From positions 1 through 64,000 of the forward strand of contig CAJOEP010000005.1 of NCBI GenBank assembly GCA_905233445.1: 64,000 bases of DNA, written 5' to 3'. The position numbers and the translations under genes are program-made. This stretch comes from an uncultured Bacteroidales bacterium (GTDB taxonomy: Bacteria; Bacteroidota; Bacteroidia; Bacteroidales; F082). The notes under the pieces were generated by a model. That model was not told the origin of the DNA. It did not search any database and saw only the letters and a program-made list of their open reading frames with translations. Shown in pieces: positions 26,430 through 33,242 of the stretch (position 1 is the stretch's first letter; each line of letters opens with the position of its first letter).

Positions 26430-26861
26430 ATGATGGAAAATTTCAAAATTGAACCTTTAAAAGGATATGGTGACCTGCTTTTCGGGATGCCTATCGACGA
26501 TGTTGTCGAAATCCTCGGCCAGCCTACCAACCAAGAGGAAATAGAATCGGCCTACGAAGACGACAACCATGTGGTCGTGCTCGATTATGAAGATAACGAT
26601 TTTTCGGCCTATTTCGAGGGAAATGCCACTATGAAACTGACCAATTTCTACACATTCAATGAAAAAACCGAGCTTTTCGGAGCTAAAATCTTCGATTTAA
26701 ACAAGGAGCAACTCATTGAACTGATGAAAGAAAACGGTTTTGAGGATTACATTGAAGATAAGGAAGACGGCGACTGCATCTCATATGACGAACTCAACCT
26801 CGACTTATATTTCGATAATAATCAATTGGTTGAGGTCTTTTGGGAGTGCCAGCGCGGATGA
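26430..26861 (+). CDS. Hypothetical acidic protein
   Basis: I do not recognise this 143-aa protein. It is acidic, has no signal peptide or membrane helix and is rich in Asp/Glu/Asn. It opens with a segment (YGDLLFGMPIDDVVEILGQP) reminiscent of short cytosolic proteins that begin with a G-x-P-x-D-x-V helix. It follows the LolE-like gene by 17 bases and is probably co-transcribed. Its last 40 bases overlap xerD on the other strand. Two ATGs stand side by side at 26430 and 26433, and either may start. Confidence 0.6.
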   Translation: MMENFKIEPLKGYGDLLFGMPIDDVVEILGQPTNQEEIESAYEDDNHVVVLDYEDNDFSAYFEGNATMKLTNFYTFNEKTELFGAKIFDLNKEQLIELMKENGFEDYIEDKEDGDCISYDELNLDLYFDNNQLVEVFWECQRG

Positions 26862-27748
26862 TATAATGTTATCACATCGCGCAGATATTCATCAGAGACG
26901 TGAGTGTAAATTTCGGTAGTTGAGATGCTTGAATGTCCCAGCATTTGCTGGACAGCGCGCAAATCAGCACCGCCTTCGAGAAGATGTGTCGCGAATGAAT
27001 GCCGCAACGTGTGCGGACTTATGGTCTTTTTAATACCTGCTTTCTCCGCAAGACTTTTCACCAACAGAAAAACACTTTGGCGGGTCAGGCTTGTGCCGCG
27101 AGCGCTGATAAACACCTTGTCAGTGAATTTTGGTTTGATTTCCTGATGAAGACGCTCGCCACGAGTGTAGTAAGAGAGTTCTTTCAGCGCCTTTTTGCCA
27201 ATTGGAACAAGTCTTTCCTTGTCGCCTTTACCGAAAACCCTGATAAACTCGTCTTTGATATATATATCGCTGATGTTCAATGAGATGACTTCCGATACTC
27301 GCAGTCCGCAGCCATACATTATTTCAATTATTGCCTTGTTGCGATGCCCAAACTGCTGGCTCAAATCGATGCTTTCAAGCATTGTTACGATTTCTTCATA
27401 ACTCAAAACCTCAGGAATATGTCGTCCGATTGACGGAAAACTGACAAGCAGGGTGGGGTCTTCCTCGCAAATCTTCTCCTGAATCAGATATCTGTAAAAA
27501 CTTTTGATTCCCGACAACATCCTTGCCTGCGAAGATGCCACTATGCCCAAATCATAAAGCTTGGCAAAAAAATCTTCAATGTCATGATGTGAGATGTCTG
27601 TTACCGAAAGAGCATGTCCGCTGTCTTCAAGATGCTCTCTAAACAATTCAATATCATGGCAATACGCATTGACGGTATTGTCAGACAGCGATTGCTCTAG
27701 AGTGAGATAATCGCGAAAATGCTTGATTAAATTTTTATCCAGTAACAT
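26822..27748 (-). CDS. xerD: XerD-like tyrosine recombinase
   Basis: The 308-aa protein has the N-terminal SAM-like DNA-binding domain (residues about 5-90, YLTLEQSLSDNTVNAYCHD) and the tyrosine-recombinase catalytic core. The catalytic Arg is in GCGLRVSEV, Lys in FGKGDKERLVP, His-Arg in HTLRHSFATHLLEGG, His in MLGHSSISTT and the nucleophile Tyr in EIYTHV. Length and sequence fit the chromosomal XerD that resolves dimers at dif. No dif-like site or integron neighbour is seen. Promoter TATTTTTG at 27763-27770. Confidence 0.93.
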   Translation of the reverse strand: MLLDKNLIKHFRDYLTLEQSLSDNTVNAYCHDIELFREHLEDSGHALSVTDISHHDIEDFFAKLYDLGIVASSQARMLSGIKSFYRYLIQEKICEEDPTLLVSFPSIGRHIPEVLSYEEIVTMLESIDLSQQFGHRNKAIIEIMYGCGLRVSEVISLNISDIYIKDEFIRVFGKGDKERLVPIGKKALKELSYYTRGERLHQEIKPKFTDKVFISARGTSLTRQSVFLLVKSLAEKAGIKKTISPHTLRHSFATHLLEGGADLRAVQQMLGHSSISTTEIYTHVSDEYLRDVITLYHPRWHSQKTSTN

Positions 27749-27762
27749 TTTAATATTTTATG

Positions 27763-27770
27763 CAAAAATA
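27763..27770 (-). promoter_or_regulatory. -7 box of xerD
   Basis: TATTTTTG on the minus strand, about 15 bases before the xerD ATG. Confidence 0.55.
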
Positions 27771-27788
27771 CATTTTTTTTTAAAGCCC

Positions 27789-27858
27789 TTAGACATTAGA
27801 CCTTAGACTTTAGCAAATAACTGAAAAAAACTAAGGTCTAAGGTCTAATGTCTAAAGT
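27789..27858 (+). repeat. Inverted pair of heptad arrays, TTAGACN / CTAANGT family
   Basis: Units TTAGACA, TTAGACC, TTAGACT, TTAG are followed, after a 17-base loop, by CTAAGGT, CTAAGGT, CTAATGT, CTAAAGT. The arms (27789-27813 and 27831-27855) pair at 24 of 25 positions. The right arm covers the upstream promoter region of mpl. Confidence 0.85.
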
Positions 27859-27866
27859 CTTTTTTG

Positions 27867-27874
27867 TAACTTTG
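27867..27874 (+). promoter_or_regulatory. -7 box of mpl
   Basis: TAACTTTG, 22 bases before the ATG. The expected -33 element falls inside the right arm of the heptad hairpin. Confidence 0.55.
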
Positions 27875-27896
27875 CAGTGAAAAATATTGAAAATAT

Positions 27897-29258
27897 ATGA
27901 AAAAGGTCCATTTTATTGCAGTAGGCGGCAGCGCGATGCACAATCTCGCAATTGCTTTACACAGAAAAGGTTACGAAGTCACTGGTTCCGATGACGAGAT
28001 TTTTGAGCCTTCAAGAACACGTTTGGAAAAAGAAGGCATTTTACCAAAAGAATTTGGATGGCATCCGGAACTCTTGGATGATACATATGAGGCGGTGATT
28101 TTGGGAATGCATGCCCGCATCGACAACCCTGAACTCGTTCGTGCTCAGGAACTTGGACTGAAGATTTATTCATATCCGGAATATCTTTACGAACAAAGCA
28201 AAGACAAAATCCGTATCGTGATTGGCGGCAGTCACGGTAAGACCACGATAACGTCGATGATTCTGCATGTGATGAAGCAGGCCGGCATCGAGACCGATTT
28301 CATGGTGGGTGCACAACTTGAAGGCTTCGATGTGATGGTTCGCCTCAGCGAAACCGCAAAATATATGGTGATTGAGGGCGACGAATACCTCACTTCGCCA
28401 ATCGACAGAGTGCCGAAATTTCACAAATATCATCCGCATATCGCAGTGATTTCTGGCATTGGCTGGGATCATGTCAACGTTTTCCCGACTTTTGACTGCT
28501 ATCTTGAGCAGTTCAGAATCTTTGTTAATACCATTGAGAAAGGCGGCTGCCTGATATACGACGGAAACGATGTGGAAGCTAAGAAAATAGCAGAAAATGC
28601 TAGTGTTCCTACATATGGCTACGAGATTCATCCTTACAAAACCGATGGAGACGATACCATCTTGATTTTGCCAAATGGAAAAGAGGAGAAGGTGCAGATC
28701 TTCGGCGAGCATAACATGAAGAATATCAACGCCGCACGTTATGTGGCAAAGCAAGTCGGCATCAGCGACAAGCAGTTTTACGAGGCAATCAAGACGTTCA
28801 AAGGCGCTGCACGCAGACTTGAGCTGTTGTTTGAAAACAAGGCAAAAGGCAACCTCGTGTTCCGTGATTTCGCTCATGCGCCGTCGAAGGTCTTGGCAAC
28901 AGTGAAAGCTTTGAGAGAGCAATACGCCAACAAGAACTTATTGGTAGTCTTTGAGTTGCATACTTACAGCAGCCTCAGCGAGGTGTTTATCGACCATTAC
29001 GCTCACTGCCTCGACAACTGCGACAAAGCCGTTGTGTTCTACGATCCGCATGCAGTAGCCATCAAGAAACTCGAAATGATGACCGACGAGCGCATTATCA
29101 AAGGCTTCCAACGCCCAGATTTGCAGGTCGTTCACTCGAAAGATGAACTTGTAAAACTATTAAATGGTCTCAAACGCGAAAACATGGTCGGAGGCTTCAT
29201 GAGCTCTGGTGATTTTAACGGGTTGACGACTGATGACTTAAAAAAGTTGTTCAGTTAG
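27897..29258 (+). CDS. mpl: UDP-MurNAc:L-Ala-gamma-D-Glu-meso-DAP ligase
   Basis: Mpl reattaches recycled murein tripeptide to UDP-MurNAc. The 453-aa Mur-ligase protein starts with the Rossmann-like HFIAVGGSAMHNLAIAL, has the ATP loop GGSHGKTTITSM near residue 105 and IEGDEYLTSPIDRVPKFHKY, which distinguishes Mpl from MurC. Ligase-core residues FGEHNMKNINAA and DFAHAPSK follow. Its presence shows tripeptide salvage. A strong terminator follows at 29281-29313. Confidence 0.94.
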   Translation: MKKVHFIAVGGSAMHNLAIALHRKGYEVTGSDDEIFEPSRTRLEKEGILPKEFGWHPELLDDTYEAVILGMHARIDNPELVRAQELGLKIYSYPEYLYEQSKDKIRIVIGGSHGKTTITSMILHVMKQAGIETDFMVGAQLEGFDVMVRLSETAKYMVIEGDEYLTSPIDRVPKFHKYHPHIAVISGIGWDHVNVFPTFDCYLEQFRIFVNTIEKGGCLIYDGNDVEAKKIAENASVPTYGYEIHPYKTDGDDTILILPNGKEEKVQIFGEHNMKNINAARYVAKQVGISDKQFYEAIKTFKGAARRLELLFENKAKGNLVFRDFAHAPSKVLATVKALREQYANKNLLVVFELHTYSSLSEVFIDHYAHCLDNCDKAVVFYDPHAVAIKKLEMMTDERIIKGFQRPDLQVVHSKDELVKLLNGLKRENMVGGFMSSGDFNGLTTDDLKKLFS

Positions 29259-29282
29259 TCAGTTAGTCAGTTGATCAGTTAA
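29249..29282 (+). repeat. 8-base tandem run, CAGTTAGT
   Basis: Four units (CAGTTAGT, CAGTTAGT, CAGTTGAT, CAGTTAAT) overlap the mpl stop codon. They resemble the heptad arrays but have period eight. Confidence 0.6.
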
Positions 29283-29313
29283 TAGGACGTGCCATGGTGC
29301 GTCCTATTTTTTT
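29281..29313 (+). terminator. Rho-independent terminator of mpl
   Basis: AATAGGACG pairs perfectly with CGTCCTATT across a 10-base loop, followed by seven further T residues. Confidence 0.85.
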
Positions 29314-29344
29314 CAAAATCATTTCATTTTTACCGAAAAAATGT

Positions 29345-29365
29345 TATCTTTGCCACTTTAAAGTG
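29345..29365 (+). promoter_or_regulatory. Promoter and palindromic site of the restriction-modification gene
   Basis: The -7 box TATCTTTG (29345-29352) is followed after one base by a perfect 12-base palindrome CACTTTAAAGTG (29354-29365), at the expected transcription start and 8 bases before the ATG. It may be a control site. Confidence 0.6.
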
Positions 29366-29373
29366 ACATTGAT

Positions 29374-32300
29374 ATGTTATTCCAGAAAAATATCGTAAAG
29401 AAGTATATCGCGACGCTGAACGACGACGTTGAGGCGGCTTGGAACCAATATAAAAGCTATTTTATGAATGCGGCGATTCAGGCGAACATTAGGCAGAGCA
29501 AGGAGGAACAGTTTCAGGAAGGTTTTCTGAGAGAACTTTTTGTGAAAGTGCTGGGCTATACGCTGAACCCTTCGCCCAACTTTAATCTCATCACCGAGCA
29601 GAAAAACGAGACCAACTCGCAGAAAGCTGATGGTGCTATACTTCTCGACGGTAACGTGATTGGCGTGATCGAGCTTAAAGACCACAAAACCACCGACTTA
29701 AGCAAGATCGAGAAACAGGCATTCGGCTATAAAAGCCAGCACCGAGACGCCCGTTATGTGATAATCTCCAACTTCGAGAAACTGCGTCTTTATATTGACA
29801 ATGCTGTCGATTTCCGCGAATGGAGCCTCTTTACGATGACATTCGACGAATTCCGTGAGATGTATCTCTGCATCGCATGGAACCAGATGAAAAACGGCGT
29901 CGCCCTGAAGATTAAGAGTGAGTCGGTGTCGTCGGAAGATCAAATAACTAACGCTTTGTATAAGGATTACTCGCAGTTTAAGAGATTGCTGTTTGCCGAT
30001 ATTCTGAAAAACAATCCCGCACCAGAAGATAAAAACGAAAGCGACTGGCAACTGCTTCTTTTCAAGAAGACACAGAAACTGCTCGACCGCTTGCTTTTCA
30101 TTTTCTTTGCCGAAGACTGCGGACTGCTTCCGCCAAATTCGATGGTTGAAATCATCAAACAATGGCGGCAGCTCAAGGAACTCGATGAATATAAGCCGCT
30201 TTACGACAGGATTAAGAAATATTTCGGATATCTCGACACCGGCCATCAAGGCAAGCATTACGAGATTTTTGCATACAACGGCGGACTTTTCAAGCCTGAC
30301 GAGGTTTTGGACAACTTGAAAATCTCTGATGAAGTGCTCGAAGAGCCGACAATTAAGCTCGCATCTTACGATTTCGAGAGTGATGTCGATGTCAATATTT
30401 TAGGTCATATTTTCGAGAACTCGTTGTCCGAAATTGAAGAGATTACTCAACAAATCACTAACGGCGAAATTCCTAAAACTTCGAAGCGCAAGCAGGACGG
30501 CGTTTTCTACACGCCTCAATATATCACGAAATACATTGTGGAGAACACGGTAGGGAAGCTTTGCGCCGAGAAGAAAGCGGAGCTTGGTATCGTTGAAGAG
30601 GATTATTTCTCCGACCAGAAACGCCAGAAGCAGACCAAGATAAAGCTCATCGAGCAGTTGAGCCAATATCGCGAATGGCTGTTGCAGATTACCATTTGTG
30701 ACCCAGCGTGCGGAAGCGGCGCTTTCCTCAATGCTGCCTTGCAGTTCCTCATTGCCGAGCATAAGCTCATCGACGAGATGGAAGCTAAGGTTGCGGGCGA
30801 ATCGCTAGTGTTTCCGAATGTAGAGAACAGCATTTTGGAGAACAACCTCTTTGGTGTCGATATCAACGAGGAGAGCGTGGAGATTGCCCAGCTGGCGTTG
30901 TGGTTGCGCACTGCCAAGCCTCACCGCAAGCTCAACACCTTGAGCCAGAATATCAAATGCGGCAACTCTCTCATCAGCGACCCTGCTGTTGCCGGCGACA
31001 AGGCCTTCGACTGGCAAAAAGAGTTCCCAAAAGTCTTTGAAAAAGGCGGTTTTGACGTGGTGATAGGGAATCCGCCGTATTTCAATATTCAAACATTAGG
31101 TGCAAAGTCCAAACAAGTTGAATTTATTCAACAAGAGTACTCGGATATTTGGCAAGATAAGAGCGATATATTGTTTTACTTTATTAACAAAGCGATGAAG
31201 ATTTCAAAAGGTGAAATCGGATTTATCGTTTCGAATGCATTTTTATTCTCTGATAAAGCTCAAAAATTGAGAAATAAGATTATTGATGATGGACGTTTGA
31301 GTAAAATTGTTAATTTTGAACAATATATGGTGTTTGCAGATGCTTCAATCACTTCATGTGTCACAATTTTTAATAAAAATCACGAGAATCTTAAAGCTAT
31401 TGTTTTAAAAGACAAACAATACAGCATAAATGAGGTTGTGAATTATATGTCTGATGATAACAATGCTTTTGTTGTAAATTTTGAGAAAGACAATGTTTTT
31501 GCATTAGTTGACAATAGAATAGCATTGATTAATAAGAAGATTGACGGCTCTCATAAATGTCTTCGTGATTTGGTAAAAATTGGAAAAGGGATGGAAACTG
31601 CTGCAAACGGTGTTTTTTGTTTTTCTGATTATCCTTCACAATTCCCCAAAGAATATATCAAACGGAGAATGTGTGGCGAGATTATAAATCGTTATATTTT
31701 GGGCAAAAAAGACGAGTATATACTTTATTTTGAAAATGTTGACAATTATGAGGATTTGCCAGAATCTATTAGACTTCATTTAGAAAATAACAGAGCGATA
31801 TTGGAAGACAGAGCTACTTGTAAAAATGAAGGAAGAATATGGTGGCGGTATTCACGACCGATGCACAAAGAGTTTTATCATTTGAATAAAATATGGTGCT
31901 CTTATCGTTCGAAATCCAATGAGTTTGTTTTGGATGAATCGACAGATTATATTGGTTTGACTAATACCACGGTTATTTTTGATACAAACCCGAATATTAA
32001 TCTTAAATATTTATTGGCTTTATTGAATTCGAAGGCTTTAGATTTTAGATATAAATCAATTGGGAAGCAAACCGGTAGTGGGGTTTATGAATACTTTGAA
32101 AATGGTGTTGGCAAATTGCCTATTCCGGAAATACCTTTGACAAACCAGCAGCTATTTGCCAATCTTGCTGATGCAATGATGTTCTTTACTTCAAAGTTGC
32201 ATTTCAGCAAAGAGCGTTTCCTTCGCCGTTTGCAGGACAATTTCGAGGGCGTGAAGATAACCGGCGCTTTGGAATCGTTCGACATGATGGAGTTTGCGGA

Positions 32301-32532
32301 GTTCCTGAAAGAGCTGAAGAAGCAGAAAATCACCCTCACATTGAGCCAGCAGGACGAATGGGAAGATTACTTTAATCAGTATAAAACCGATTGCAACAAT
32401 CTCTCAGCCGAAATCGCTGCCACAGATGATGCTATTGACAATATGGTTTACAAGCTTTACGAATTAACTTATGACGAGGTGCTGGTGGTGGATAAGGATA
32501 CGAAGATAACGAAGGAAGAGTATGAGAAATAA
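29374..32532 (+). CDS. Type IIG restriction-modification enzyme (nuclease and N6-adenine methyltransferase in one chain)
   Basis: The 1052-aa protein joins a PD-(D/E)xK nuclease and an Eco57I-like methyltransferase. Nuclease residues appear as KADGAILL then VIGVIELK (Asp86, Glu100, Lys102). Methyltransferase motif I is CDPACGSGAFL near residue 443 and motif IV is NPPYF near residue 566. A TaqI-like specificity domain (about 720-920) and a helical C-terminus follow. It would cut and methylate the same site, so no separate methylase is needed. The segment from about 31,080 to 32,150 is visibly richer in A and T than the flanks, pointing to exchange of the recognition domain. No BREX or type I partner genes are present. 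Confidence 0.9.
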   Translation: MLFQKNIVKKYIATLNDDVEAAWNQYKSYFMNAAIQANIRQSKEEQFQEGFLRELFVKVLGYTLNPSPNFNLITEQKNETNSQKADGAILLDGNVIGVIELKDHKTTDLSKIEKQAFGYKSQHRDARYVIISNFEKLRLYIDNAVDFREWSLFTMTFDEFREMYLCIAWNQMKNGVALKIKSESVSSEDQITNALYKDYSQFKRLLFADILKNNPAPEDKNESDWQLLLFKKTQKLLDRLLFIFFAEDCGLLPPNSMVEIIKQWRQLKELDEYKPLYDRIKKYFGYLDTGHQGKHYEIFAYNGGLFKPDEVLDNLKISDEVLEEPTIKLASYDFESDVDVNILGHIFENSLSEIEEITQQITNGEIPKTSKRKQDGVFYTPQYITKYIVENTVGKLCAEKKAELGIVEEDYFSDQKRQKQTKIKLIEQLSQYREWLLQITICDPACGSGAFLNAALQFLIAEHKLIDEMEAKVAGESLVFPNVENSILENNLFGVDINEESVEIAQLALWLRTAKPHRKLNTLSQNIKCGNSLISDPAVAGDKAFDWQKEFPKVFEKGGFDVVIGNPPYFNIQTLGAKSKQVEFIQQEYSDIWQDKSDILFYFINKAMKISKGEIGFIVSNAFLFSDKAQKLRNKIIDDGRLSKIVNFEQYMVFADASITSCVTIFNKNHENLKAIVLKDKQYSINEVVNYMSDDNNAFVVNFEKDNVFALVDNRIALINKKIDGSHKCLRDLVKIGKGMETAANGVFCFSDYPSQFPKEYIKRRMCGEIINRYILGKKDEYILYFENVDNYEDLPESIRLHLENNRAILEDRATCKNEGRIWWRYSRPMHKEFYHLNKIWCSYRSKSNEFVLDESTDYIGLTNTTVIFDTNPNINLKYLLALLNSKALDFRYKSIGKQTGSGVYEYFENGVGKLPIPEIPLTNQQLFANLADAMMFFTSKLHFSKERFLRRLQDNFEGVKITGALESFDMMEFAEFLKELKKQKITLTLSQQDEWEDYFNQYKTDCNNLSAEIAATDDAIDNMVYKLYELTYDEVLVVDKDTKITKEEYEK

Positions 32533-32695
32533 TAACGACTAAGACTTCTATCCTGGCGCTTCCGAAGACTTCTTCGGAGAAAAACCAGATGGCACACCAG
32601 TTTCCGATTCCGACAAAGAAAATTCGCGCAGAATCGGTTGTATGGCGGTTGTTGTTATAATAATAGTTGGAGTGTTAGCATTTGCGTTATTGTGA
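32522..32695 (+). pseudogene. Small single-helix membrane protein with an in-frame TAA at codon 7
   Basis: An ATG inside the last codons of the methyltransferase gene opens a frame reading MRNNND, then TAA, then 50 further sense codons to TGA at 32693-32695. The downstream part reads like a real protein: DFYPGASEDFFGEKPDGTP, an acidic linker, then CMAVVVIIIVGVLAFALL as one membrane helix. No ATG lies between the stop and residue 41. TAA in place of TAT or TAC (Tyr) would need one base change. Sequencing error or a non-ATG start remain possible. Confidence 0.5.
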
Positions 32696-32730
32696 TTTAT
32701 AACATAATCTCATAACAATTCATGTATGAT

Positions 32731-32836
32731 AAAATTCAAGAGCCTTGCATTTTGTACAAGGCTCAGGCCGGTGCGTCCCCCATTCTAAGATGAGTTGTCA
32801 TGCTCCTATCCCATAAATGGAACTGCTGCAAAGATA
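32731..32836 (-). ncRNA. Candidate small RNA or leader-peptide transcript
   Basis: The minus strand shows a -7 box TATCTTTG at 32829-32836, then about 85 bases with no long frame, then the hairpin at 32740-32764. Inside is a 12-codon frame (32763-32801, MTTHLRMGDAPA) whose stop overlaps the hairpin. An AGGAG precedes it by only one base. It stands alone between the restriction gene and the micro-operon. I do not recognise the family, and low confidence is appropriate. Confidence 0.35.
32740..32764 (-). terminator. Hairpin, possible terminator of a small minus-strand RNA
   Basis: GAGCCTTG pairs with CAAGGCTC (8 bp, 9-base loop). On the minus strand it is followed by TTGAATTTT. No T-run follows on the plus strand. 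Confidence 0.45.
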
Positions 32837-32884
32837 CAACTTTTTAATTTTGGTAATTTGTTTTATTGTGTTATAAATTTTTAT

Positions 32885-32917
32885 TATCTTTGCAACAAAA
32901 AAAAACTATAGGAGGGA
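32885..32917 (+). promoter_or_regulatory. Promoter and strong Shine-Dalgarno of the micro-operon
   Basis: TATCTTTG at 32885-32892 is followed by AGGAGGG about 7 bases before the ATG at 32924. Such a strong Shine-Dalgarno is exceptional in this window. Confidence 0.6.
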
Positions 32918-32923
32918 AAAATC

Positions 32924-33106
32924 ATGTCTAAAGACAAGGAAAAGGAACTGGACGCTATGAGGAAGGAAGCTCAGAGCATTATTATAAAACGCTCCGGAAT
33001 ATCCATAAAAAGGCTTTATGAAAATGCAGTCAATGAATTTGTGGCCAGTAATATTGACCTGCTCACACCGGTAGAGAGAAAGAAATACAGCGCGGTTATT
33101 TTATGA
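32924..33106 (+). CDS. Hypothetical 60-aa basic protein
   Basis: I do not recognise this protein. It is 60 aa, rich in Lys/Arg/Glu and predicted helical, with no membrane segment or signal. The stretch IIKRSGISIKRLYENAVNEF could be a DNA-binding or dimerisation helix pair. The gene has its own Bacteroidetes promoter and an unusually strong ribosome site. Its stop overlaps the next start (ATGA), so the two small genes are coupled. The size and coupling recall toxin-antitoxin or phage-type regulators, but there is no sequence match to support that. Confidence 0.6.
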   Translation: MSKDKEKELDAMRKEAQSIIIKRSGISIKRLYENAVNEFVASNIDLLTPVERKKYSAVIL

Positions 33107-33225
33107 ACAAAAACCACGAACGGAAGACCAAAGGCTTCTATTTTGAGACAAATAACACCAAAGACTATAGATTTATCAATATTTCAGCCTTGAAACCTTT
33201 GGAGGTTAGAACCATAAAGCGTTAA
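33103..33225 (+). CDS. Hypothetical 40-aa basic protein
   Basis: The 40-codon frame is coupled to the previous gene by an ATGA overlap and is too short for the ORF track. The product starts MNKNHERKTKGFYFETNN, is basic and has no membrane segment. It ends 17 bases before the convergent amidohydrolase stop. Function unknown. The overlap with a gene that has a promoter and ribosome site is the main evidence that it is translated. Confidence 0.45.
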   Translation: MNKNHERKTKGFYFETNNTKDYRFINISALKPLEVRTIKR

Positions 33226-33242
33226 AGTTATCTCATAAAAAC

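Noticed and set aside
26822-27748. Integrase of a mobile element
   Set aside because: Size and motifs fit housekeeping XerD, and no att site, transposase or phage gene lies near.
27789-27858. CRISPR-like repeat array
   Set aside because: Units are 7 bases with no spacers and there are no cas genes. The same holds for the other heptad arrays.
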